Assembly: GCA_965261945.1 (NCBI GenBank)
Contig: CBDHEF010000001.1
Location: forward strand, 1 to 64,000
Source: VXOI01 sp965261945
GTDB lineage: Bacteria > Chloroflexota > Dehalococcoidia > Lucifugimonadales > UBA3495
Direction: 5' to 3'
Length of the DNA: 64,000 nucleotides
Part shown: positions 1-8,063 of the stretch, piece by piece
Layout: each line of letters opens with the position of its first letter
How positions within the stretch are numbered: the stretch's first letter is position 1
Translations under genes and position numbers: made by a program
The notes under the pieces: generated by a model
Database searches by the model: none
Told to the model about the DNA's origin: nothing
The model's input: only the letters and a program-made list of their open reading frames with translations

Positions 1-448
1 GGCCTTACCCGGGTATACGTGCCGCTCCGATTGTATTGGTCGAAGGGATTTGGAAACCGTCGGACCTGCTCTGCCTGTTTCGGACTGGCTTGCCCAACGC
101 TGAGGAGATCTCCTTATGCAGCACTAACTTCCCGAAATTGCGGATAAACGCAAGTGCCGCAGAGTTTCCCAGGGAACCCCGTACCGACAATCAGGTATTA
201 TCGGCCGCCCGTTTGTTTAACGCCCCGGCGGCTGGAACACTTGGAGGCGGGTTCTCTGCCAGAGGTTCTGCAGCCAGAGTTTCCAGCCGCCCCGTCACCT
301 ACGAGAGGGATGAATTTACAGCCACCTCAACCGCGTGGGTCTACTCCAGAGCAACGTCCTGGACTTGGTGACCGTGAGGCAGGGCGGACGATGCAGCAGC
401 TCCGTGAGTAGCGCTGCTTGCCAGAGCGTCGTTGACGGCCTGCAACGG
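1..448. other. No convincing gene
   Basis: The left edge of the window holds only short overlapping open frames on both strands, none with a recognisable domain, a good ribosome-binding site or support from neighbours. A gene cut by the window edge cannot be excluded. I see no RNA gene, repeat or insertion end here. Confidence 0.4.
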
Positions 449-946
449 TCACGGCGAGGTCGCTCCGGGCGGAATCAGGGTGTAGCCGTTGGGGGACTGC
501 CTGCCATTCAGTATGTCTTTCATCAGGGGTGAGTTCGGTGAGAGAGATATTTCTGAGTCGCTGAACGGGCTCAGGGAAAATTCCTTTAGACCGTGCAACA
601 GGCTAAGGGTGTCCTTGGCGATGGCGATCTGGATGTTGTTGGTATCGAGGCGAATTTCCACGACTTCCAGCGCTGGGTTGCTCTCGAACAGGTTGGTATT
701 GAGCCGGAACCACCTGGGAGCGGTCTCGGAGTCGTCGTCGCCTCGAATTACCAGCGTTTGCAGGTTGGGCAGGTCTCGCAGATGACTGGCCTGCGGAGTG
801 AATATCCAACCTCTGGTAGTGACCGTCAGCAGTTCAAGAGTGGGGATGTGGTCCAGTGGCGGGAGTGTTGGCCGTCGTTGCTGGTTCGAGTTGTTGATCG
901 GCCAGAGGCCGGGACCGGCGGGGCTGCCAGGGTCTACTGCTGCCAT
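449..946 (-). CDS. Hypothetical protein with leucine-rich-repeat-like pattern
   Basis: A 165-residue protein of unknown function. Its middle part (about residues 28-140) has spaced leucines and short beta-like segments such as LPNLQTLVIRG, ALEVVEIRL and LHGLKEFSLS, which resemble irregular leucine-rich repeats with a period of roughly 22-35 residues. There is no signal peptide or membrane segment. The start at 946 follows a CAGGCAG stretch, a weak ribosome-binding site, and the same frame is open only eight codons further upstream. It is isolated, with about 200 bp to the next gene. It could be the C-terminal remnant of a larger repeat protein. The repeat assignment is by eye only. Confidence 0.45.
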   Translation of the reverse strand: MAAVDPGSPAGPGLWPINNSNQQRRPTLPPLDHIPTLELLTVTTRGWIFTPQASHLRDLPNLQTLVIRGDDDSETAPRWFRLNTNLFESNPALEVVEIRLDTNNIQIAIAKDTLSLLHGLKEFSLSPFSDSEISLSPNSPLMKDILNGRQSPNGYTLIPPGATSP

Positions 947-1163
947 CTGCCTGATGATCTCGTCCTCCTACACCACCTCGCGCCGTCAGAAATCCCCTTC
1001 CCGTGATTGCCACACCCGGCAACAGGACAAATCTATTGGTATCTCGCTCCCTCCCCTCTTACCTCCGGTCTGACCCTCGCGGTCACATCCCTTCGGTGAA
1101 TTCGGGCTTATACTATCCCGGTCAGGACGACGTCAACGGCCGAGTGTTAGGTGAGGATGATCA

Positions 1164-1721
1164 ATGGTTACCCCGCCCGAAGAACACGATCAAGATCCTC
1201 TGGACAGCAAGCTTAATGCTTTCATAGACGAGCAGAGGCAGGCCAATGCAAATCTGTCTGACTTCATCCGCCGCACTGACGCTCGATATAACACCATTAG
1301 CGAAGAATTGAGTACGTTAAAGGGTGGGTATGCCGTAAACGCGGCGCTTTCCTCCGCCCCCCGCATAGCCAACGATCTGGGATATCAGTTCGTTTCCCAG
1401 GTTCCGTGGCAGGAGATCAGCGCATTCGCCAACCTTGCCGCGGCTGCTGGGGAGCCAGAGAATGAAGTACAGAGCTTCCGCAATGCCGATATGGTGTTTC
1501 TAGTTCAGGATTCCTATGGGCAGCCACACTACCTGGCACTAGAGGTTTCGTACAGAGTGGCCGCAGTTGACATTCGAAGGGCGAACCGAAACGCTGATTA
1601 TCTACAACGATTTACGACCATGCCATCTCTGGGCGCTGTGGTAGGGGTGATCGTGACCCAGTCTGTCCAGCACGAAGCGGATGCCAGTAACGTTAAGTGG
1701 CATAGGATCAGACCTACGTAG
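1164..1721 (+). CDS. Coiled-coil protein with a nuclease-like C-terminal domain (DUF3782-like)
   Basis: A 185-residue soluble protein. Residues 14-60 look like a coiled coil. The C-terminal part carries the pattern D-M-V-F...YLALEVS..V...DI.RA, the same pattern as the C-terminus of the gene at 11879-12670 (YVVAEIS..V...DI.RA). An acidic residue followed by a strand with Glu-x-Ser resembles degenerate PD-(D/E)xK nuclease cores found in coiled-coil DUF3782-type proteins. Catalytic activity is not established, since the usual Lys is Ser here. The start is preceded by AGGTGAGG. The next gene begins 8 bp after the stop, so the two probably form an operon. Confidence 0.55.
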   Translation: MVTPPEEHDQDPLDSKLNAFIDEQRQANANLSDFIRRTDARYNTISEELSTLKGGYAVNAALSSAPRIANDLGYQFVSQVPWQEISAFANLAAAAGEPENEVQSFRNADMVFLVQDSYGQPHYLALEVSYRVAAVDIRRANRNADYLQRFTTMPSLGAVVGVIVTQSVQHEADASNVKWHRIRPT

Positions 1722-1729
1722 GGGTCAAT

Positions 1730-2614
1730 ATGGTCATCGAAGACATAGCCTATATCAGCTTGAATCTAGGTCCGGATGTGGGGGCTAACGATACGATCGT
1801 TGGCGTGCGTATTGTTCCGACCGGCAGGGAGGGCAACGTCGTTTACGCCCGTTCGCTGAACGCGGGAGAAGCAGACACCGGCGAGCGCATCACCCTGGCG
1901 GTCGGAGATAAGCTTGTATGCCCGCCGGGGAGCATCATGGTCAAGCTGGAGGACGTCGATCGGTACGCAGAACTGGAACCTGACGGATACAAAGCCATTA
2001 CCAATACCGTATGGACCTGGATGCATCTACCTCCCGCTCCTGACGAATTCTTCTTCAACTTCATGCTGACGATGGCCAGACGGCTTGATGAGGCTCATGC
2101 CCTCTGCGCCAGCGCTCTGCGCGAATTGGGAGATCGTCCCGACGAGCCTTTCATACGGACCCGGTCCAGGATCTTTGATGCTGTCGGGAAGGCCGAATTG
2201 ATGTGCGTCTCGTTGAGTCTTGTTATGGAATTGCTCGACATTGCGCCGTCTCGTCTTTCGTTATCGACCCCTGTACCAGAGGAGGTCAATGACATGTCCA
2301 ACACGGTCCGGGTTTTGCGGAACGCCTTCCTACACCTATCCTCGCTGGTCTCTGGGGGGTATCTCATGGAAGAACGCCCTAGCCGTGCTGCACTAGTCGT
2401 GGAACAGGCAGGTGCGGATGCAACAGCCATCCTGGATCAGGGACAGCTAGTCTCGCACGGCATACTCAAATACGGAGGCTATTCGCTGGATCTGCGGCAG
2501 CAGGTGATTCCGGCGTCGGTCGCCATCCGCAGATTTATCTACGATGCCATTTCCGAGGCCGGCAATACGAAAACGCATAACAGCACCATCGAGATGGGGC
2601 CTGTCGAAGAGTAA
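1730..2614 (+). CDS. Hypothetical protein, second gene of a two-gene unit
   Basis: A 294-residue soluble protein that I do not recognise. It begins 8 bp after the nuclease-like gene and has AGGGG just upstream of its ATG, which suggests co-transcription. The N-terminal third (residues 1-85) is strand-rich and ends near TVWTWMHLPP. The remainder is predicted mostly helical, with segments around residues 100-175 and 190-260. I see no signal peptide, transmembrane helix or catalytic motif. Codon use and composition look normal for coding sequence, and the long frame supports a real gene. Function unknown; the pairing with a nuclease-like protein is the only clue. Confidence 0.6.
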   Translation: MVIEDIAYISLNLGPDVGANDTIVGVRIVPTGREGNVVYARSLNAGEADTGERITLAVGDKLVCPPGSIMVKLEDVDRYAELEPDGYKAITNTVWTWMHLPPAPDEFFFNFMLTMARRLDEAHALCASALRELGDRPDEPFIRTRSRIFDAVGKAELMCVSLSLVMELLDIAPSRLSLSTPVPEEVNDMSNTVRVLRNAFLHLSSLVSGGYLMEERPSRAALVVEQAGADATAILDQGQLVSHGILKYGGYSLDLRQQVIPASVAIRRFIYDAISEAGNTKTHNSTIEMGPVEE

Positions 2615-2672
2615 TGAGGCGGAGCCACTTTGTTACGTAGGCCCATATCACTCTGGCGGCTCGGTCTCGTGG

Positions 2673-3133
2673 ATGGAGACACAGTCTATGAAATCAATTG
2701 GAATGACGAATGCGGCGGTGGACGCGGTCATTGAAAACGTACAAGCCATGCGGCTGAATAACCCAAATTACCTCGACCGCATCGTCTTCTGCTTTCCGAG
2801 AATTAAGGGCGACATGGATGACGATTGGACGGATGCGAGCCCTCACGTAGCAGTTGCATCGGCCATTGCCAGGCAGCCTGAGACGGCAAGGGAACAACCA
2901 CCACCCGTCAAACCTATCTCACATGGCCATCCTATTCCTTCCGTGATTGTGCGGTTGTGCGGTTGAGCGGTATCAAGGACGTCGAATACCACGTCTCGCG
3001 CAAAAACTGGGAGCGGTTACTCCGCCTAGGGATCGCCGTCATTCAGCATGACCGGAATGGATTCTTCGTCCTGATCGCATTGAACAGCCCGATGTACCAT
3101 GGGCAGCCATACCAATTCGACATTACTGAATGA
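2673..3133 (+). pseudogene. Frameshifted hypothetical gene
   Basis: Two frames appear to belong to one protein of about 150 residues. The first frame runs from an ATG at 2673 (or 2688) and ends in unconvincing sequence at 2966. The second frame is open from 2882 and encodes a protein-like tail with SFRDCAVVRLSGIKDVEYHV, KNWERLLRLGIAVIQ and a C-terminal PYQFDITE, stopping at 3133. The switch must lie between about 2882 and 2965. Either a one- or two-base change broke the gene or this is a base-calling error. Function is unknown. It lies on the same strand as, and just after, the two-gene unit at 1164-2614. Confidence 0.4.
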
Positions 3134-3216
3134 GAAACGCGCCAGCTAGGGAAAGTTTCGCTACGCCAGAGCCGGCTTGTCGAGAAAATTCCGCTACTCA
3201 ATCCCAAGCTTCAACG

Positions 3217-3769
3217 TAGCCTGAATCCGTCATTTTGTTAACGAAAGCCGTTTGCACAATTAGTCCAAGTGGGTGACCGATTTTGCATTTCGGTTGAATC
3301 TGAAAACTTGTCCAGTCGAGGTCGGAATCGGAGTCTTGTCGCTTTGACGCTGGTCGCGTTACATCAGGGCCAGGTTGATGGCTAGGTTGTAGGCGAACGA
3401 GCCGTATCCAGTCCTGAACTCAGGGGCTTGGCATTCTGGGCTTCCTGCGTCCCGGCGAACCCGCTGGTGAACGGGATGATTGCGTCGGCCATGACCACGG
3501 CTCCTTGGTCCAGGTGCTTGTTCACCAGTTCACCCAGACCCAGGCGCAGGGCTAGGGCAACCAGCAGAATCAACCCGGCGTTGGTCACCAGGCGGTGATT
3601 GTCAAAGGCCACGTGGATACGGTCCGGGTGGCTGCGTGATAGCATCTGTTTGGTGCTCCTTGTTCAGGACTGGGTTTCTGTCTCGAATCCATTATCCCAG
3701 ATTCACGGGAACACCCTTTCACGTTTTCAGCACACCTTCAGTGCTCAGCCCTTCGGTGGATTCAGGCTA
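3217..3769. mobile_element. Internally deleted IS1380-like element with 12-bp inverted ends
   Basis: Perfect 12-bp inverted repeats, TAGCCTGAATCC at 3217-3228 and GGATTCAGGCTA at 3758-3769, bound about 553 bp. Inside, on the minus strand, is the N-terminal part of an IS1380-type transposase. The rest of a normal transposase (more than 1 kb) is missing. No clear target duplication is visible next to the ends, so the exact boundary is uncertain. The element is non-autonomous and probably inactive. Confidence 0.5.
3382..3645 (-). pseudogene. IS1380-family transposase, N-terminal remnant
   Basis: The first roughly 50 residues (SHPDRIHVAFDNHRLVTNAG, then LALRLGLGELVNKHLDQG) match the conserved start of IS1380-family transposases. 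After residue 50 the sequence no longer fits the family and the frame ends after 87 residues. Just downstream, in another frame, the peptide FAYNLAINLAL resembles a transposase C-terminus, which fits an internal deletion that removed the catalytic DDE region. It cannot encode an active transposase. Confidence 0.6.
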
Positions 3770-4690
3770 AGGCTTTTGTACTCTTTCTACGCTTAAAGGT
3801 CGCGGAGATTGCTCCGCCTGAATTTCCTCACTAGGTATAAGATGTTCGAGTGCGCGTTGCGCCTCTACGGCGGCGGACGCCCTCTCGTCGTCAGTCTCTT
3901 CCGCCCCTTGACCCCGAAACCTACCGGCGAAGGCGCTGCATACGTAGTTGTGATAGGTGGCGGCCCAAACGTATTTGTTTCGAACACTTGGAACTGACCG
4001 ATATTCTTGCAAGTTGTCGCTCACCATGCCGTGGTGTGCCGCAAGAACTTCCCACCAAATCGGGCCATCTGGAAAGTGCTCAAAGGCTACTCCCAAATAG
4101 TCGATGAACAATCTGTTATCGATGGGGTCTTCAAGCAGGTAATGATGGTGAGGCGTCGATTCGATGTCGCCATACCATGAGATATGCTCCGCTATTAAAG
4201 GTTCGAGCGATGGCCCGATGACCAGTCTGGGGCCTCCTCCTGATCTGTCAAGGTCAACCGCCTCAAGAAGAGCGTCTCCGAATACAACGTCCTGATCTTG
4301 ATAATGGTACCCCGCCGTGATTGCGCCTCTCAGGAAGAAGCCATCAGCTGCAAGGCTGGCTTGAATAAATGAGAATAGTGACAGCACGTCGTGAAGCTCA
4401 GGTTCCCCCAGGTCATGTTCAACTGTTGGAAGCGGGCAGGCAACTACGATGTTGTCGGTGAATACCCTCAGATCAAAAATGGGGTATTCGAGATTTCCGG
4501 AGTAGGTTGCACCTTCACGAATTTTCTTGTATGCAGCACCTAAACTGCGTTTCACTTTGCGCAGGAATTCTTCTCCATTACCCGACTCCAAGGCGTGCTT
4601 AGTCATTTCCCGGAAACCGAGGATATCCGCGTAACAAATTATCGTCGGAAGTAGTGTAGACGAATTCGGGTCCCATAAGGTCTTTGTCAT
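3767..4690 (-). CDS. Class III nucleotidyl-cyclase-like protein
   Basis: A 307-residue soluble protein with the marks of a cyclase homology domain. YADILGF (Asp22) and FTDNIV (Asp79) sit where class III cyclases place their two metal-binding aspartates, and FFLRGAITAG followed by VVFGDALLEA matches the later core strand and helix seen in this broad family. The C-terminal 60 residues are acidic and unassigned. There is no signal peptide or membrane helix. Related stand-alone cyclase-like proteins occur in genomic islands and in Pycsar-type defense, but no effector gene is adjacent, so a signalling or defense role is only inferred. The gene end touches the right end of the IS1380-like relic. 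Confidence 0.55.
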   Translation of the reverse strand: MTKTLWDPNSSTLLPTIICYADILGFREMTKHALESGNGEEFLRKVKRSLGAAYKKIREGATYSGNLEYPIFDLRVFTDNIVVACPLPTVEHDLGEPELHDVLSLFSFIQASLAADGFFLRGAITAGYHYQDQDVVFGDALLEAVDLDRSGGGPRLVIGPSLEPLIAEHISWYGDIESTPHHHYLLEDPIDNRLFIDYLGVAFEHFPDGPIWWEVLAAHHGMVSDNLQEYRSVPSVRNKYVWAATYHNYVCSAFAGRFRGQGAEETDDERASAAVEAQRALEHLIPSEEIQAEQSPRPLSVERVQKP

Positions 4691-4993
4691 TCTTCTAACC
4701 GCTTTTTACACATATCGGCTATGGACTAACTTGAGGTGTCACGGCGTGACCGCTGGGGCGGACTGACCAGTTAGTCGCCTATGCACGGGCCGGGCACGGG
4801 CATAACTTTGCTCCCCACTAACCCAGAGCGTCGTGCCGGCGCCGCGACTGATGCGTAGGTCGTCGGCGATGCCCTTTGGCGATGCTGATTCTCGTAGTAC
4901 CGGGCGTAAGCGTCCCCGTATCCAAGTCCATAGTATGCTCTTTTCCGACGGCTGGAATACCTTGGGGACCGCCCTCATATAACTCACCGTGCA

Positions 4994-5845
4994 TCAATCA
5001 TGAGAAGGGCATTCAAAATCCCTTTTCCCTATTTCATACCGATGACCTGATGACGTACGTCCGAAAGTCTTCCCCGTAAGATCAACCCGACTGGTACATA
5101 TGGTCAGTGTCCAAGAACCTTCCGGCCTCTCCACCCTGAAATAGTTTGAGTATCGGGGCGACGTTGATCTTCTATCTGGCCTGTCTTCTACATGCCCCCA
5201 TCCTACGGCAAAGCAGTCTCGATGTCCGTAGTTGCGTTGGTCATAAGCAAGTCCTGAACTGCTCACATTGCCATTGGGCCTTTCTCTGGAAAAATACAAA
5301 GCCCATCCCGGCCATCCATTGTACTCTGGGCCGTCAGGAGTTCTTTCGAAGATATAGCAAAGGAATCCACCCTCGAGATGATGTGCCTTAAGTGGTATCT
5401 CACGTGTGTTGTAAAAGTTTTCCCTTCTACTACTTCCGCTGCGGACACTCGCCTTGCCGCTGAATTGCCAATAGATTTCATCTTCACTGCCGGGTGTTGG
5501 AGTGGACGATGGGCGGGTGGCACTATTTGGCCCAGTGTCTTGTTCGAGATTCGTAGTGGTCGTTGCCGTCGTGCCTCTCTCTGGGGTAGAGGTTGCAGAC
5601 TTTGCTATTACCGTAGCCGGGGATGCCTTCGGACTCGGCATTTGAGCGGCCGCCGTCGTCGGGGAGGCAAAGGCCGTCGCCTCTGGATTCAAGGGTGTGG
5701 ACGAATCCGCGGAAGTTGCGGTCGACTCGCTGTTGCAGGCCGCAGTGGCGCAGAGAAAGGCGAGAACCATCAGTGCCGTCATCGTTGCCGCTACCCCACC
5801 CCAGGGTTTGCGCAGCATAATGTGGATTCGCATCCGTAGATCCAC
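4994..5845 (-). CDS. Secreted lipoprotein of unknown function
   Basis: A 283-residue protein with a lipoprotein signal peptide: a positively charged start, a hydrophobic stretch (residues 18-33) and a lipobox ending at Cys37 (TAAC). If the Met at residue 10 is the true start, the cysteine is residue 28. Residues 38-125 form a Ser/Thr/Pro/Ala-rich linker, as is common for surface lipoproteins of Chloroflexota. The C-terminal 155 residues form a compact Tyr-, Arg- and Gly-rich domain with five cysteines that I do not recognise. It is probably anchored on the outer face of the cell membrane. No operon partner is evident. Confidence 0.6.
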   Translation of the reverse strand: MDLRMRIHIMLRKPWGGVAATMTALMVLAFLCATAACNSESTATSADSSTPLNPEATAFASPTTAAAQMPSPKASPATVIAKSATSTPERGTTATTTTNLEQDTGPNSATRPSSTPTPGSEDEIYWQFSGKASVRSGSSRRENFYNTREIPLKAHHLEGGFLCYIFERTPDGPEYNGWPGWALYFSRERPNGNVSSSGLAYDQRNYGHRDCFAVGWGHVEDRPDRRSTSPRYSNYFRVERPEGSWTLTICTSRVDLTGKTFGRTSSGHRYEIGKRDFECPSHD

Positions 5846-6600
5846 TATCTAAATGTTCAAAACGCCTATGTCGTAACGCTTCGGGCTCTTCAACTGCGGA
5901 GAAACCGAACTAGGGAAACTGTTCACTATCTTCTCACCTTCCGGTGCATGTGCTCTTATGGCACTGTCTGGAGGTATTTGAGGTCGCCCAGCCCTATGGG
6001 TTGAGGCGAATGTACAGCCCAGTCCATGTTGCAAGTATAGCATTAGCACCCTCATATGTATGACTCCGTATTTGATTGGATTTGTGGACGGCACGTAAGA
6101 GGTGTTCTTCGAGGGGCTCTGCTTGGGATTGGGTTTCGGTGGTCGGTATTTCAGTTGTCCAGGCTGATGGGTCTCACCGGGGCTGACGGTCCGGAGCGGT
6201 ATTGCCGGGGCGGCTACCTGAAGCGGTTGCCTGGGGCGGTTGCTTGTGGCTGTAAACCGGAGCGGGCTGAGGCAAGGGCGGTGTTCGTATCCTGATAGCA
6301 CTGTTATTTTACCCTTGCCGGGACAGGAGGGCGTAAGAGGCGCCCGTCAGGTGGATGCACCGGTAGGATGCAGGTTCTGAGCGTCCCAGCGGCTGCATGA
6401 GCCGTTTTCTTGTTTGTGTGGGTCGAAGCGGTACAGAATCAGCAATTCAGGCCAAACTATGGCATTCGGCGTGTAAATGCCTGAACTCCTCTCCCCGTGG
6501 AGTAACGGAATTTTCTCTTGTCAGTTGGGCATTGAAAGCCTGCCCTGAATTTTGTTACGGTGGTTATAAGCTCCGTTCCTCTTGGACGCGTGACCATATG
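5846..6600. other. No convincing gene; imperfect GGAGCGG/GGGGCGGTTGC motifs
   Basis: A 750-bp stretch with a 150-codon proline-rich frame on the minus strand (5849-6301) and shorter frames on the plus strand, none resembling a known protein. Around 6170-6270 the plus strand carries imperfect repeats of GGAGCGG and GGGGCGGTTGC motifs, which explain the proline-rich translation. The right part lies directly left of the Tn3-like relic and may be older transposon flank. Confidence 0.35.
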
Positions 6601-6638
6601 GGGTCGATTCCGGTAGAGGGCAGGATCGTACGCTAAGG
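6601..6638 (+). repeat. Left terminal inverted repeat of the Tn3-like relic
   Basis: 38-bp end, beginning GGGTCGATTCC and ending TACGCTAAGG. It pairs with 7072-7109 with three mismatches. The stop codon of the resolvase fragment lies inside it. Confidence 0.85.
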
Positions 6639-6895
6639 GGAGAGGTGCCGGTTGAGTGTACGATAGACGGTTGGTCTTGAGACGGAGAAGAGCTCGGCGA
6701 GATCGCTGATGGAATACTCGCCCTTGGCGTGCATGCGGCAGAGTTCCCCTTGGCGCGGGCGATGGCCATACCCTCGCGGGTACGCATGCTGATGAGATCG
6801 GCTTCGAACTCGGCGAAGGTGGCGAGGATACTGAAGAACGTCTTTCCCGTCGGACCGCACGGGTCGTAGTGCGCCCGGCCGAGGGCCAGTTTCAC
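6633..6895 (-). pseudogene. Serine recombinase (TnpR-like), C-terminal half, frameshifted
   Basis: The minus strand from 6895 reads GRAHYDPCGPTGKTFFSIL and AEFEADLISMRTREGMAIAR, the middle of a resolvase/invertase catalytic domain. After ARAKG the homology moves to another frame, which reads GEYSISDLAELFSVSRPTVY and ends RTLNRHLSP, the DNA-binding helix-turn-helix. The N-terminal part with the catalytic serine is absent, and upstream lies the transposase fragment instead. The gene is therefore doubly broken. In an intact Tn3-family element it would resolve cointegrates at a res site. Confidence 0.75.
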
Positions 6896-6900
6896 GTCTC

Positions 6901-7068
6901 GTTCCCGAAGCCCATCGGCGCTGGAATACCGCCCATCTCGGCGAAGCGCTCAGGCAGCGGAAGCACGACGGGCTGACCGTAGAGCCCGAGCTCTTAGCCC
7001 ACATCTCACCCCTTGAGTGGGCCCACATCCTGCTCACCGGCGAATACCGGTGGCCAAAACGCCGATAG
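6901..7068 (+). pseudogene. Tn3-family transposase TnpA, C-terminal fragment
   Basis: The plus strand encodes WNTAHLGEALRQ, then LLAHISPLEWAHILLTGEY and a stop at 7066-7068. This matches the end of Tn3 transposases (a WNT...L motif, then LSPL..EHI...G.Y). The stop is 3 bp from the right inverted repeat, the usual arrangement in Tn3 elements. Only about 55 of some 970 residues remain, and the catalytic DDE region is gone. Confidence 0.75.
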
Positions 7069-7071
7069 CAG

Positions 7072-7109
7072 CCTTAGCGTACGATTCTGCCCCCTACCGG
7101 ACTCGACCC
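7072..7109 (-). repeat. Right terminal inverted repeat of the Tn3-like relic
   Basis: 38-bp end complementary to 6601-6638 apart from three substitutions, beginning CCTTAGCGTACGAT and ending CTCGACCC on the plus strand. Confidence 0.85.
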
Positions 7110-7344
7110 GCATCTGTCCCCTGAGCGACTGCTAGAGTTGTTCCGACGACCTCGTGGATGTGTGGGTTCGAGTTTTTCGACAAGGACGAACGGCCAATTG
7201 GAAACGCCGTGCAACTAGTGGCTGGTGCGTTCATCTTGGTCGCTGGAACTCCCTTCCGCCTCGACCACGTCTATGATAAGGGCTCGCTGCTCGTCGGCGA
7301 GGTGCCCTGCCCGAAGTCTGTGAGCTCACGCGCTCATCGCTCTT

Positions 7345-7812
7345 TCAGTCTGCCTGAGATCTAGGCGCATCTTTGAACCGGGAGAGCTCCTCAGCGAGTG
7401 CTAACGAAATCCTCTGATCGCGGTTGCTCGCGACGCTTCCTTCAAGCTTGAGGCCGACGTCTATCTTGGGAGCCCCCTCTTGTGCGGCGAGATCGCTTAC
7501 CGTGAGGTCCAGCTTCGCCTTTGGCCGGTGCGAGTTAGTCTGCGAGTCACCCATGGAGTCTCCTTCCATCGATTCTAAGCCCCGCTCTTTCGTAGTCTGC
7601 CAAATCTGATCGTCCTTAATGGGGAGGTCTCCTTCAAGCTTGAGGCCGACGTCTATCTTGGGAGCCCACTCTTGTGCGGCGAAATCGCTTACCATGAGGT
7701 CCAGCTTCGCCTTTGGCCGGTGCGAGTTAGTCTGCGAGTCACCCATGGAGTCTCCTTCCATCCGCTTCGGTATTTCTCGGTTAGCAGTCTTCCAATCTCT
7801 GACGTGAGACAT
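7345..7812 (-). CDS. Hypothetical protein containing a 64-residue tandem duplication
   Basis: A 155-residue frame made of two near-identical modules. Each starts MEGDSMGDSQTNSHRPKAKL and ends KIDVGLKLEG, with 64 residues between equivalent positions. Inside each module the DNA reads GGAAGGAGACTCC followed by ATG, a good ribosome-binding site and start, so translation could begin at 7746 or at 7554 as well as at 7812. The simplest reading is a small gene whose 5' end, with its ribosome-binding site, was duplicated in frame. There is no signal peptide, membrane helix or known domain. Function unknown. Confidence 0.45.
   Translation of the reverse strand: MSHVRDWKTANREIPKRMEGDSMGDSQTNSHRPKAKLDLMVSDFAAQEWAPKIDVGLKLEGDLPIKDDQIWQTTKERGLESMEGDSMGDSQTNSHRPKAKLDLTVSDLAAQEGAPKIDVGLKLEGSVASNRDQRISLALAEELSRFKDAPRSQAD
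7439..7762. repeat. 132-bp direct repeat, two copies 192 bp apart
   Basis: Copy one is 7439-7570 and copy two is 7631-7762; equivalent bases are exactly 192 bp (64 codons) apart and only a few positions differ. The copies include coding sequence plus the ribosome-binding site and ATG of the minus-strand gene. The low divergence points to a recent duplication. Confidence 0.85.
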
Positions 7813-8063
7813 TTAATTGCCGCCCAACAAACGGGCGGTTTCGAGCAGGCCCCCGGTGTTCCTTAGGCTCAGATAGGCCGAGCCGCACAACAAGTGCTGT
7901 CATTAATATGGAGGTAATGCTAAGGGGTTGGCGTCCATTCTACTATGTCCGATAAGTGTAATTATCGGTCATGGCAAGGTTGACGCCGGAGGGGTGTTTT
8001 GGAGCGATTTAGTGAGTTCCCCTATACGCGTTGAAGGCCTAGTCAAAGGGTGTGTGGAAGGGT

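Larger units (their letters stand above)
6601..7109. mobile_element. 509-bp Tn3-family relic with both 38-bp terminal inverted repeats
   Basis: The two ends, 6601-6638 and 7072-7109, are inverted repeats of 38 bp differing at only three positions. They start with GGGTCG and end with TACGCTAAGG, the length and end pattern of Tn3/Tn21-type transposon termini. Between them lie the last 55 codons of a Tn3 transposase (plus strand) and the C-terminal half of a serine resolvase (minus strand), abutting near 6900. Everything else has been lost. It could still be mobilised in trans if a matching transposase were present. No matching 5-bp target duplication is seen at the ends. Confidence 0.85.

Noticed and set aside
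5849..6301. 150-codon proline-rich frame on the minus strand
   Set aside because: Composition follows from repeated GGGGCGG motifs; there is no ribosome-binding site, domain or neighbour support.
7158..7364. 68-codon plus-strand frame between the Tn3 relic and the duplicated gene
   Set aside because: No recognisable domain and a weak start; it could be real, but I cannot support it.
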